Assembly (NCBI RefSeq): GCF_023276435.1
Contig: NZ_JALLPO010000033.1
Span: 55,142 to 119,141 of the forward strand
Length of the DNA: 64,000 bases
Direction: 5' to 3'
From: Sphaerisporangium perillae
Lineage (GTDB): Bacteria > Actinomycetota > Actinomycetes > Streptosporangiales > Streptosporangiaceae
A program made the position numbers and the translations under genes. The notes below the pieces were generated by a model. It worked only from the letters and a program-made list of their open reading frames with translations, was not told the origin of the DNA and did no database searches. Below are positions 27,983 to 36,586 of the stretch, in pieces; position 1 is the first letter of the stretch; every line of letters begins with the position of its first letter.

Positions 27983-30900
27983 CTAATTGGTGTCGAACAG
28001 CACGTCCACCCAGTAGTTGGTGGCTCGCGAAGTGCCCGTCGGGAACCCGTTCGCCGCGGTGTAGACATAGACGCCGTTACCGCCTGACGCGCCTGTGGCG
28101 GGGGCGATCAGCGGATTGTTCGTGTACTGGGTGGTGAAGTAATCGAGGGTCCGGGACCAGTGGCCCCCTGTCGTATACGAGGCGACATAGGTGGTGCCCG
28201 CGGTGATCGACACAGGTGTCGAGAAGTACATCTGCTGCCAGCCGGACGGCGTCTCGCCGGCGAAGGTCCCGGTGGCCAGTAGCGTGCCGTCGCTGGTCCA
28301 TAGGCTCCCGGTGTGGGTGCCGGTGTTCTCAAGGCTCTTGTAGAACCGGATGCCCCTGATCGTCCCGTTCGTGGTGGCCTGGAACTTCGCCCCCAGCACG
28401 ACCGGGTTGGACTCGGGGAGGGCCAGTTGGGCGGGGGTCGCGGAGTTGTCCCACAGAGAGTTCGAAGGGGCGAAGACGACGTCGACCCAGTAGTTGCTCG
28501 CCCGGACGCTGTTGGAGGGGAACGCGTTCCCCGCGTTGTAGACGTACACCCCGTTACCGCCTACCGCTCCGGTGGCGGGTGCGATGAGCGGACTGTTCGT
28601 GTATTGGTTGGTGAAGTAATCCAGGTTGCGGGACCAGCGTCCGCCTGTCGTGTACGAGGCGACGTAGGTGGTCCCAGCGTTGATCGGCACGGGTGTCGTG
28701 AAGTTCAGCTGCTGCCAACCGGAGGCCGTCTCACCGGTGAAGGTCCCGGTGGCGAGCAGTGTGCCGCCGCTGGTCCACAGGGTTCCAATGTGGGTGCCGG
28801 TGTTCTGCGCGCTCTTGTAGAACCGGACGCCGGTGATCGTGCCGCTCGTGGTGGCCTGGAACTTCACGCCGAGCACGACGGGGATCGACTCGGACACGGA
28901 CGGCTCGGCAGGAATGGCGTCGTTGCTCCATAGGCTGCTGTACGGCGTGAACACCACGTCGACCCAGTAATTGCTGGCGCGGGAGGAGCTGGTCGGGAAG
29001 CCGCTGGTGGCGCCATACCGATATACGCCGTTACCTCCAGACGTGCTGGTGGAGGGCGCGACGAGCGGGCTGTTCACCACCGTGGTGGTGAAATAGTCGA
29101 GATTGACGGCCCATCCGCCGTTCGGTGCGAAGTAGGAGGCGACGTAGGTCGTGTTGATGCTCACCGGAACGGGGTTGGAGAAATCGACCTGCTGCCAACC
29201 GGTACCGGTTTCGTTGGTGAAGGTCGCCGTGGCCAGGAGTTGCCCGGTCGAGGTCCAGAGGCTGCCGGTGTGCGTTCCGGTGTTGAGCGAGCCCTTGTAG
29301 AACCTGATTCCCCGGATGGTGCCCGCGCTCGTGGTCTGGAACTTCACTCCCAGCTCGACCGGGGCCTGTTCGTTCCGCGAGGTGACCGCCGGCACAGTCG
29401 TGGGCGGCCAGATCGTGCAGGGACATTTCGCGCTGACGTTGACGGTGATCGAGGTCGGCGGGGCCTGCAGGTTGCCGATGTCGTCGACCGCCCTGGTCAT
29501 GATCGTGATCGGGCCGGTCGTGGTCGGCGTCCAGGCGAACTGCCAGGAGGAGCGGCCGACCGCCTGGGACCACGTCACGCCGCCGTTGGTGGAGACCTCC
29601 ACGGCGGCCACGACGCCGCCGCCGGTGTCCGCCGCGGTTCCCTGGATGGTGACGGTGGCCCCACTCTGGACCGAGCCCTGGTTCAGGGGATTGCTGATCG
29701 CCGACGTCGGGGGAGCGGTGTCGGTCGAGGGAGTGGCCGGAACCAGGCCCGGCTGCAGGCTCGCCGGCTGGGCTCGCATGTCGGCGAGAAGGTTGACCGT
29801 CATCTGCTGCATGGTGATGTTCGTGGGAGTGGCCAGTCCGTCATGAACGGAATCCAGGCCCCATGCCCACTGGACGGTTCCGCTGCCGAAGACGAGCGCA
29901 CCGCTCGGGGCCTTGTACAGCGTCAGGCTGTGCGTCGCAGTGCCCGCGCCGTAGGTGCTGCCGAAGTCGAGCAGGAACTTGGTCGGTTCGAAGATGGTCG
30001 TGCGCGAGTACCTGACGAGCCCCGGGGGTGAGGTCGCGTTGTTCGGCGCTTCGTCCCACTCGTACCCGAGGATCCCCTGGGGGAAGGTCACGATCTGGCC
30101 CGGCTGCAGGCTGGCGACGGCCGTGTTGCGCCAGATCCTCATGGTGGAGAACTCGGCCGAAACGCTCATCGTGTCGGCCACATAGCCGTTGACCATGAAG
30201 AAGGTCCCCGTCAGAGCGTTCTCCGGCCTGCCGCCGTTCGACGGCGGGGAGAAACGAGGGTCACGCCAGGTGCCGGTCCACTGCGGACTGGGGTCGATCT
30301 TGGCGTTGGCAAGGGTCTCCTTGTAGCAGACCAGAGTCCTGAACGGGACGCCGGCCCCGTCGATGCTGTCCTCCCATCTGGTCTTCCAGAAGACCTGGTT
30401 CCCTGAGAAGAAGGCCAGGTTGACACCGGCGTCTCGAGCGTTCTCCACGTTTGTTCGCATCTCGTTCGACCAGTATTCGTCATGGCCGGACGACAGGAAG
30501 ATCTTGTGCTCGAGGATCTCCGGCCCTCGCGTGGCCGTGTCGACGTTCGTGGTGTAGCTCACGTCGTAGGCATTGGCTTCGAGCCATCTGACCATGGGGT
30601 ACTCGGCGTTGAAGAACCAGGTTTCCACACCGCCGAAACAGCAGGAGCAGCAACGGTCGGTGAACGGGCGGTTGTAGCTGACCTTGTAGGCGCGGCCCGC
30701 CGGATTTCCGCGATAAAGGCTGTTGCTGCCGTAATAGTTGTATGCGGCCCAGGTGGCGTCAGAGGTCTGCACGAGGACGTCCGAGTTGCCGGTGTCGTCC
30801 CGGACCACGAATATGACCTGACTGGCACCCTGCGCGTCGTCCCGCACCAGTTTGGCGATGAAGACCCCTGAGACGGTGTCGGCGGGCACCGCCCAAGAGG

Positions 30901-31612
30901 CGGAGATCGCCCAGTTGCCGCAATCGACAAGGCCGGTGGACGCGTCGCTCAAGCAGTCCGGCTGCGTCTGCGGCAAGAGGGCAGAAGGGGTGATCGTCGT
31001 CACCTTGGTGGCGCCGCTACCGCCGTAGTAGCCGAGGCGATAGATGTCCAGGTGATAAGCCGTCGAGGGAGTGTTCACCTTGAACTGAACGGTTTCCCCC
31101 TTGTTGACGCTTATCTGGGTGGCATAGCCCTGGATGGCAGGGTCGCCCGCCCCCACCACGTCCCACTCGCTGGGCGGACTGCCTGGTTTCTGATTTTCCA
31201 GGCAGATCTCGGAAGTGGGCGGACAGGTCGCACGGCCGGCCCGCGACTTCCTCGGCCCGTGCGGTCTCTTGGAGTCGTGCGGTCTCTTGGAGTCATGCGG
31301 TCTCCTCGAGTTGTGTGCCCTCCGTGTGGCGTTCAGTTGCCCCTTGCCGGAGGTCGTGACGACCTCCGGGCCCCGGTGCGCGGCATGGGCACCCGCGAGG
31401 GGCGTCCGCGCCTCCGCGGACCCGAGCAGGCTGAGCATGGCCGCGATGCTCACTCCGAACGCCATCAGCGCGACCCGGAACATGCGCCGCCGCCTTGGGG
31501 CGGAGGGCACCTCGCAGGAGCGTGTGGTCGCTTCAGAATCCGTCGCGAGTCCGGAACAACTCGATGCTGAATCTTGGGGATGCGGAGAGAGCATGCGTGC
31601 GAGTGTGGCCAT
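27983..31612 (-). CDS. Secreted multidomain protein: DMFase-beta-like domain, Ig-like domain, three DUF4082 domains
   Basis: This is a 1,209-residue exported protein. A signal-anchor-like helix (about 44-65) is followed by a basic Arg/His/Lys tract with the KRPHDS repeat. Residues about 130-625 resemble the C-terminal domain family of N,N-dimethylformamidase beta subunit: YRLGYYGGSGA, HDEYWSNEMR and FFSGNQVFWKTRWE are visible, with an unusual DRCCSCCFGG cysteine cluster. An Ig-like domain (about 640-730) precedes three DUF4082 domains ending at the C-terminus. In this setting a hydrolase acting on polymer amide or glycan bonds is possible, but catalytic residues cannot be confirmed. It is convergent with the DUF3494/DUF4082 gene and shares the DUF4082 module with it. 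Confidence 0.8.
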   Translation of the reverse strand: MATLARMLSPHPQDSASSCSGLATDSEATTRSCEVPSAPRRRRMFRVALMAFGVSIAAMLSLLGSAEARTPLAGAHAAHRGPEVVTTSGKGQLNATRRAHNSRRPHDSKRPHDSKRPHGPRKSRAGRATCPPTSEICLENQKPGSPPSEWDVVGAGDPAIQGYATQISVNKGETVQFKVNTPSTAYHLDIYRLGYYGGSGATKVTTITPSALLPQTQPDCLSDASTGLVDCGNWAISASWAVPADTVSGVFIAKLVRDDAQGASQVIFVVRDDTGNSDVLVQTSDATWAAYNYYGSNSLYRGNPAGRAYKVSYNRPFTDRCCSCCFGGVETWFFNAEYPMVRWLEANAYDVSYTTNVDTATRGPEILEHKIFLSSGHDEYWSNEMRTNVENARDAGVNLAFFSGNQVFWKTRWEDSIDGAGVPFRTLVCYKETLANAKIDPSPQWTGTWRDPRFSPPSNGGRPENALTGTFFMVNGYVADTMSVSAEFSTMRIWRNTAVASLQPGQIVTFPQGILGYEWDEAPNNATSPPGLVRYSRTTIFEPTKFLLDFGSTYGAGTATHSLTLYKAPSGALVFGSGTVQWAWGLDSVHDGLATPTNITMQQMTVNLLADMRAQPASLQPGLVPATPSTDTAPPTSAISNPLNQGSVQSGATVTIQGTAADTGGGVVAAVEVSTNGGVTWSQAVGRSSWQFAWTPTTTGPITIMTRAVDDIGNLQAPPTSITVNVSAKCPCTIWPPTTVPAVTSRNEQAPVELGVKFQTTSAGTIRGIRFYKGSLNTGTHTGSLWTSTGQLLATATFTNETGTGWQQVDFSNPVPVSINTTYVASYFAPNGGWAVNLDYFTTTVVNSPLVAPSTSTSGGNGVYRYGATSGFPTSSSRASNYWVDVVFTPYSSLWSNDAIPAEPSVSESIPVVLGVKFQATTSGTITGVRFYKSAQNTGTHIGTLWTSGGTLLATGTFTGETASGWQQLNFTTPVPINAGTTYVASYTTGGRWSRNLDYFTNQYTNSPLIAPATGAVGGNGVYVYNAGNAFPSNSVRASNYWVDVVFAPSNSLWDNSATPAQLALPESNPVVLGAKFQATTNGTIRGIRFYKSLENTGTHTGSLWTSDGTLLATGTFAGETPSGWQQMYFSTPVSITAGTTYVASYTTGGHWSRTLDYFTTQYTNNPLIAPATGASGGNGVYVYTAANGFPTGTSRATNYWVDVLFDTN
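31259..31312 (-). repeat. 18-bp coding tandem repeat, three copies
   Basis: Three 18-base units (31259-31276, 31277-31294, 31295-31312) encode the KRPHDS-type hexapeptide in the linker after the signal helix of the DMFase-like protein. The first two units are identical on the DNA; the third is diverged. Confidence 0.85.
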
Positions 31613-32014
31613 GCCGACGCCATGGGCATGCCTGAACGTGCACGTTCGACCATCTTCTTGCCGTCTCTTTATGCAGGCCGAGAACTCGGCCCCTCGCTTT
31701 TTCGTGAGTTGAATCGACCGGCGGTGAATGCTTTATTCTCTCGCATGTTCGGGTTGGCGTGCGCCCTGGCGCGATTGAACGTAAGCCGCCGCCGGGCAAT
31801 ACGGCCAACGGCCGTTTTCGGGAACCCTTGGTAAAAAGCGGCTCCATATGCCACCGCGGCGACGATGACGGTGCACGACGTAAAAGAGTGCGGCAACGTC
31901 GCTCACCCGGCGCGGCCGGCCGTCCACAGAGCCTCGATGACGTATGCCTTGCACAAGGATTTGCCAAAGGGCCGGACATTCACTGCCGGGCGCAGAGCGC
32001 CTCTGGTGTTGATT
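31613..32014. other. Divergent intergenic region, no gene seen
   Basis: About 400 bases between the DMFase-like gene (-) and the WecE-type transaminase (+). The transaminase frame stays open upstream to 31865, but that part (NVAHPARPAVHRA...) is not family-like. Promoters for both directions are expected here; none is clear enough to name. Confidence 0.4.
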
Positions 32015-33175
32015 ATGGCTGTGAGTACAACTGATCTGACTCCGATTCCCTTTCATCGGCCGCATGTCGCGGAAAACCAGCTCGCCTATGTCACCGAGGC
32101 CATGCATTCGGGATGGACCTCCGGCTACGGGCCCTTCAATGAGAAGGCCACCCGGCTTCTCCGGGAGGTGACCGGTGCGCGACACGCGGTGCTCAGCACC
32201 TCGGGCACCACGGCGCTCGACCTGCTGGCGCTCGTGTTCGATCCCCGGCCAGGCGACGAGGTGATCGTGCCGTCCTACACCTTCGTGTCGTCGGCGAACG
32301 CCTGGGTGCTGCGCGGGGCGGTCCCGGTGTTCGTCGACTGCCGGCCCGACACTCTGAACCTGGACGAAGAGCTGGTCGAGGCCGCGATCACCGACCGGAC
32401 CCGGGCGATCCTGGTCGTCCACTACGCCGGTATCGCCTGCGAAATGGACAAGATCACCGAGATCGCGGAGCGGCATGGCCTCGCGGTCATCGAGGACAAC
32501 GCGCACGGGCTGGGCGGGTTCTACCGGGATCGTCCGCTTGGCTCGTTCGGCGCGATGGCGGCGCTGAGCTTTCACGCGACGAAGAACGTGCAGTGCGGTG
32601 AGGGCGGCGCGGTGCTGCTGGCCGAGTCCGAACTCGCGGAACGAGCCGAGATCGTCCGAGAGAAGGGCACCAACCGCAAGCAGTTCTTCCGCGGCCAGGT
32701 GGACATGTACCGGTGGGTCGACATCGGTTCGGCCTTCGTGCCGTCTGAGATCCTCGCGGCCCAGCTGGTCGCCCAGCTGGAGTCGTTCGACAAGATCCAG
32801 TTCCGGCGGCACTCCGTGTGGCGTGGCTACCACGAAGGCCTGGCGGACTGGGCGGACGACCAAGGTGTTTCCCGGCCGGTCGTCCCGGAGGGGTGCGCCC
32901 ACCCGGCGCACCTGTACTACCTGATGCTTCCGGACATGGCGAACCGGCAGGCACTGATCGCCCACCTCAAGGAGCGGGGCGTACAGGCGATCTTCCACTA
33001 CTCCCCGCTGCATTCCTCGCCGGCCGGCATGCGGTATGGGCGGACGGCACCGGGCGGATGCCCGGTCTCGGAGAGCATCGCCGACCGAATGGTCCGGTTG
33101 CCGCTCTACTCCGACCTGGACGAGCGTGACCAGGAGCGAGTGATCGACGCCGTCACGAGCTATCGGGTGACCTGA
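32015..33175 (+). CDS. rffA: dTDP-4-amino-4,6-dideoxygalactose transaminase (WecE/RffA type)
   Basis: The 386-residue PLP enzyme transfers an amino group from glutamate to dTDP-4-keto-6-deoxyglucose, giving dTDP-Fuc4N. It closely follows the WecE pattern: PSYTFVSSANAWVLRGA, VVHYAGIACEMD, SFHATKNVQCGEGG with the PLP lysine, and REKGTNRKQFFRGQVD. The conserved protein begins at Met51 of the open frame (ATG 32015). The ribosome site is weak. The downstream acetyltransferase overlaps by one base (TGATG), and RmlA/RmlB that make the substrate lie 2.3-5.5 kb downstream, so the pathway is coherent. Confidence 0.92.
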   Translation: MAVSTTDLTPIPFHRPHVAENQLAYVTEAMHSGWTSGYGPFNEKATRLLREVTGARHAVLSTSGTTALDLLALVFDPRPGDEVIVPSYTFVSSANAWVLRGAVPVFVDCRPDTLNLDEELVEAAITDRTRAILVVHYAGIACEMDKITEIAERHGLAVIEDNAHGLGGFYRDRPLGSFGAMAALSFHATKNVQCGEGGAVLLAESELAERAEIVREKGTNRKQFFRGQVDMYRWVDIGSAFVPSEILAAQLVAQLESFDKIQFRRHSVWRGYHEGLADWADDQGVSRPVVPEGCAHPAHLYYLMLPDMANRQALIAHLKERGVQAIFHYSPLHSSPAGMRYGRTAPGGCPVSESIADRMVRLPLYSDLDERDQERVIDAVTSYRVT

Positions 33176-33957
33176 TGGCCTGGCGCGACCTGATGACCGC
33201 GCCGGCCTCAGGGACGAAGGAGTCTCCGCTGGAGTCCGCCCGTTTCGGGTGTTCGATCGAGCGGCTCACCGTCTCCGGCGAGAGCGGATCGTCGTTTTCG
33301 CCGGTCCGTGCGGCCATCCTGGGGTCGGATGCCGATGTGATCATCCTCCGGTATCCGGCGGAGCGGATCGACTGGTTCGCGAAGATGACCGATCTTGGCC
33401 GGACCACCCTGCTGGCGGACTCCCTTGTCTACTGGCGCCTCGCCGTGGGGCGGGGCCGAGGGGCGGAGCCATCGGGGGATCTGTGGGCGTCGGAGCTGAG
33501 GGATCCGGCCATGGTGGAGGCCCTGGTCCTCGAGGTCTTCGCCCGGTACGAGAGCCACTACCTGGCCAATCCGCTGTTCGACGCGGCCGAGTTGCCGGCG
33601 GGCTATGCGGAATGGGCACGCAGGTCCGCCGGCGAGGGGGGCTGCCTGGCTCTGTACGCCCGAAGCGCGGGGGAGGAGCCTCGCGTTATCGGACTGGCCA
33701 CGATGCAGGATGACGGTCCCCGGACCGAGATCCTGCTCGCCGGGGTGGTCCCCGAAGTGCAGGGCCGGGGGCTCTACGCCCACGTGCTGAAGGCCGTCGA
33801 GGATCGGGCGCGCGCTCGGGGCGCGACCGAAGTCGTGATCTCCACCCAGGGACACCACACGCGAGTGCAGCGAGCCTGGGCACGGTATGGATTCGAGCCC
33901 GTGCGGACCTTTTTCACCGTTCATCTGGTCCGCGCCGGGCTCCTTCCTCCTGTTTGA
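33175..33957 (+). CDS. GNAT acetyltransferase, probable dTDP-fucosamine acetyltransferase (WecD-like)
   Basis: The product has 260 residues. The C-terminal half is a GNAT domain: LLAGVVPEVQGRGLYAHVLK holds the acetyl-CoA pyrophosphate loop (Q/R-x-x-G-x-G/A form VQGRGLY). The N-terminal half with YESHYLANPLF resembles the substrate domain of WecD. Coupled translation with the WecE-type gene strongly suggests it N-acetylates dTDP-Fuc4N to dTDP-Fuc4NAc. Motif-level similarity is moderate, so substrate is inferred chiefly from context. Confidence 0.78.
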   Translation: MAWRDLMTAPASGTKESPLESARFGCSIERLTVSGESGSSFSPVRAAILGSDADVIILRYPAERIDWFAKMTDLGRTTLLADSLVYWRLAVGRGRGAEPSGDLWASELRDPAMVEALVLEVFARYESHYLANPLFDAAELPAGYAEWARRSAGEGGCLALYARSAGEEPRVIGLATMQDDGPRTEILLAGVVPEVQGRGLYAHVLKAVEDRARARGATEVVISTQGHHTRVQRAWARYGFEPVRTFFTVHLVRAGLLPPV

Positions 33958-33978
33958 GGCGCATACTCAGGGAGCAGG

Positions 33979-34914
33979 TCAGACGGTGACCGATGACCCG
34001 CTTCGCTCGCGAACCACGTACATCGGCCGCCCCATTCCGCTCGAGTGGAGGCGGCCGACGTACTCTCCTAGCACCCCGACGGCGATGAGCTGGGCGGACG
34101 AGAACAGCGTGATCATCGACGCGAGGCTGGTGAAGCCCACCACCGTGGTGTTTCCCACGGCGAAGTTCCATAGCACCGAGCCGCCGAGGAACAGGCCGAA
34201 GACGCCCACCATGAACCCGAGGTAGCTCGCCACGCGGAGCGGGACCGCGCTGTAGCCGAAGAGCATGTTCGCCGTATGGCGGAGCAGCATCCGCAACGTG
34301 TAGTTGGACGGCCCGTGGCGGCGCTGGTCCATGTGCACCTTGACCGAACCTACCCGCGTCGTGGCCCAGGAGAGCGCGACGTCGACCGAGGCGTGTGGCC
34401 CGGCGAATCCCTCGAAGCCGTGGCGCAGATGCGTCCTGAAGGCACGGAACGCGCTGATCATGCGGGCGGTGCGGAAGCCCAGTGCGCTGGACATGGCGGT
34501 CTTCACTGACCGGGAGGCGAGGCTGCGGAGAGCCCCGTGCTCCTCCTCGTGCGGCACGCCGTAAACCAGGTCGAGGCGGTCACCCTCGAGTGCGGCCAGC
34601 AGGAGCGGGATCTGCTCGGGCGGGTGTTGCAGATCGTCGTCCATCGTGACGACCACGTCGAACTCCGCCTCCCGGATGCCGGCGACCAGGGCGTTGTGCT
34701 GGCCGTAGTTACGGGACAGGTGGAGTGCGCGGACGGCACCGAACCGGCCGGCCAGATCCGCGGCGACCTTCCAGGTGTCGTCGGGACTTCCGTCGACGAC
34801 GAGGATCACCTCGTGCGGTACGGACATGTCACGCAGGACCGCCGTGAGCCGGGTGACCAGCTCCGGGAGGCTCTGCGCAGAGCGATAACACGGGATGACC
34901 ACCGACACTGACAT
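33979..34914 (-). CDS. GT2 polyprenyl-phosphate glycosyltransferase (GtrB/ArnC-like)
   Basis: This 311-residue enzyme has the GT-A start VSVVIPCYRSAQSL, the nucleotide site VDGSPDDT and the metal site MDDDLQHPPEQ. Two transmembrane helices lie near the C-terminus (about 225-295). Such enzymes load a sugar onto polyprenyl phosphate. ATG 34914 has GGGAGA upstream; the open frame to 35046 is a poor alternative. A GtrA-type gene starts 89 bases away on the other strand, so this looks like a divergent GtrA/GtrB pair making and flipping a polyprenyl-P-sugar for side-branch addition. Confidence 0.88.
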   Translation of the reverse strand: MSVSVVIPCYRSAQSLPELVTRLTAVLRDMSVPHEVILVVDGSPDDTWKVAADLAGRFGAVRALHLSRNYGQHNALVAGIREAEFDVVVTMDDDLQHPPEQIPLLLAALEGDRLDLVYGVPHEEEHGALRSLASRSVKTAMSSALGFRTARMISAFRAFRTHLRHGFEGFAGPHASVDVALSWATTRVGSVKVHMDQRRHGPSNYTLRMLLRHTANMLFGYSAVPLRVASYLGFMVGVFGLFLGGSVLWNFAVGNTTVVGFTSLASMITLFSSAQLIAVGVLGEYVGRLHSSGMGRPMYVVRERSGSSVTV

Positions 34915-35003
34915 TAGTTCTCCCGCTGATCGGTGTTTGTTTGTCGTGAGCCCATTAGAATGGTCTCTATCTGACTGTCTGACCGCGGTTCGGGGGGATC
35001 CGT

Positions 35004-35522
35004 ATGGTCGAAGCGGAAAGCCGAACCGCTCCCGGCGAAGACTCATATCTCAACGAGCATGATTTCACCCCGGCCCTTGGCCGACACCTCATCACATACC
35101 TGATGGGTGGCGCTCTCACGGCCCTGCTGTACTACGCCATTCTTGTCGCGGGATTACTCACTCTTGGCAAGGTGGTTCCCTATCTATACGTGGTTGTTGT
35201 CAGCAATTTCGCTACCGTGGTGATTGTCTACCCCTGGTACAGGCTGGTGGTCTTCCGTGGTGCCGGCGGGTCCTGGCTGGCGGGCTATCTCCGGTTCTAT
35301 GCGGTAGGGCTGACCGGCCTGGTGACGTCACTTGTCGGACTGCCGATCCTCGTGGAATTGGCCGGCGTTCCGATTCTGGTGGCGCAGGTTCTGTTGATAG
35401 TCGCAAGCGTGCCGCTGAATTACGCGCTATATCGGATATGGACTTTTCGTGATCGTGCCGGTGGCCGGTTCCGGCGAACCGGGCGCGATCTCCGACGAGG
35501 TGGAAGGATCGATGAGCGATGA
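35004..35522 (+). CDS. GtrA family membrane protein
   Basis: The 172-residue protein has four hydrophobic helices (about 30-55, 58-78, 95-118, 122-145), the GtrA fold, with the C-terminal motif NYALYRIWTFRD. GtrA proteins are thought to flip polyprenyl-phosphate-linked sugars. GGGGGGA precedes ATG 35004. A rare TTA leucine codon occurs at 35154-35156 (residue 51), so expression could depend on the bldA tRNA as in other filamentous actinomycetes; this is inference. Its base composition is lower in GC than neighbours. The stop overlaps the rmlA start (ATGA). Confidence 0.88.
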   Translation: MVEAESRTAPGEDSYLNEHDFTPALGRHLITYLMGGALTALLYYAILVAGLLTLGKVVPYLYVVVVSNFATVVIVYPWYRLVVFRGAGGSWLAGYLRFYAVGLTGLVTSLVGLPILVELAGVPILVAQVLLIVASVPLNYALYRIWTFRDRAGGRFRRTGRDLRRGGRIDER

Positions 35523-36586
35523 AGGCCCTCGTGCTGGCGGGCGGGAAAGGAACGAGGTTGCGCCCGCTGACCCACACCTCTGCCAAGCAGCTGGTTCCGG
35601 TCGCCAACAAGCCGGTGCTCTTCTACGGGCTGGAAGCGATTCGGGACGCGGGAATCAGGAGTGTGGGCGTGGTCATCGGCGACACGGGCGCCGAGGTCCG
35701 GGAGGCGGTGGGAGACGGTTCGAGGTTCGGCCTCGATGTGACCTACATCCCCCAGGAGGCTCCTCTCGGGCTGGCGCACTGCGTCCTGATCGCCAGGGAG
35801 TTCCTCCGCGACGACCCCTTCGTGATGTACCTCGGGGACAACTTCCTGGTGGGCGGGATATCCGGTCTGGTGGACGCCTTCCACGCGGGACGCTGCGACG
35901 CCCGGATCCTGCTGACCAAGGTCGCTGAGCCGCAGTTCTACGGAGTCGCGGAGATCGGGCCGCAAGGTGAGATCCGCGGCTTGCAGGAGAAGCCGGAGTG
36001 TCCACGCAGTGATCTCGCGATCGTCGGCGTGTACACCTTCTCGCCGGCCATCCATGAGGCGGTCCGGGCGATCAGGCCCTCCATGCGGGGGGAGCTGGAG
36101 ATCACGGATGCGATCCAGTGGCTCATCGACAACGGCTTTCGTGTCAATTCGCACCTGGTCAGTGGCTACTGGAAGGACACCGGGCGGCTGCGGGACATCC
36201 TTGAGTGCAACCGCATCGTCCTTGAGCAGATCGAGCCTGAGGTCGCAGGCACGGTCGATGGCCTGAGCGAGGTCACCGGGCGGATCATCGTGGAGCGGGG
36301 CGCTGTGGTGGAGAACTCACTGCTTCGCGGGCCGATCGTCGTGGGGGCGGACACCAAGATCATTTCGTCGTACGTCGGCCCCTTCACCTCGATCGGCCGA
36401 GGCTGCGTCGTGCAGAACGCCGAGATCGAGTATTCGATCGTTCTCGACGGCTCCTCCGTGGATGGCGTCTCGCGGATCGCGCACTCCCTGATCGGGCGTA
36501 ACGTCGAGGTGAGCCGCGCGGCCGGTGTGTCGAACACGCATGAACTCATGGTGGGCGATCACAGCAAGATACAGGTGAAGGCATGA
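35519..36586 (+). CDS. rmlA: Glucose-1-phosphate thymidylyltransferase (long form)
   Basis: The 355-residue enzyme makes dTDP-glucose from dTTP and Glc-1-P. The nucleotidyltransferase signature LAGGKGTRLRPLT lies at residues 5-17. The extra C-terminal hundred residues form left-handed beta-helix-type repeats (GAVVENSLLRGPIVVG, GRGCVVQNAEIEYS), marking the long RmlA subfamily common in actinomycete sugar clusters. ATGA overlaps couple it to gtrA before and rmlB after. It supplies the dTDP-sugar route to the WecE-type enzyme and possibly RmlC. Confidence 0.93.
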   Translation: MKALVLAGGKGTRLRPLTHTSAKQLVPVANKPVLFYGLEAIRDAGIRSVGVVIGDTGAEVREAVGDGSRFGLDVTYIPQEAPLGLAHCVLIAREFLRDDPFVMYLGDNFLVGGISGLVDAFHAGRCDARILLTKVAEPQFYGVAEIGPQGEIRGLQEKPECPRSDLAIVGVYTFSPAIHEAVRAIRPSMRGELEITDAIQWLIDNGFRVNSHLVSGYWKDTGRLRDILECNRIVLEQIEPEVAGTVDGLSEVTGRIIVERGAVVENSLLRGPIVVGADTKIISSYVGPFTSIGRGCVVQNAEIEYSIVLDGSSVDGVSRIAHSLIGRNVEVSRAAGVSNTHELMVGDHSKIQVKA

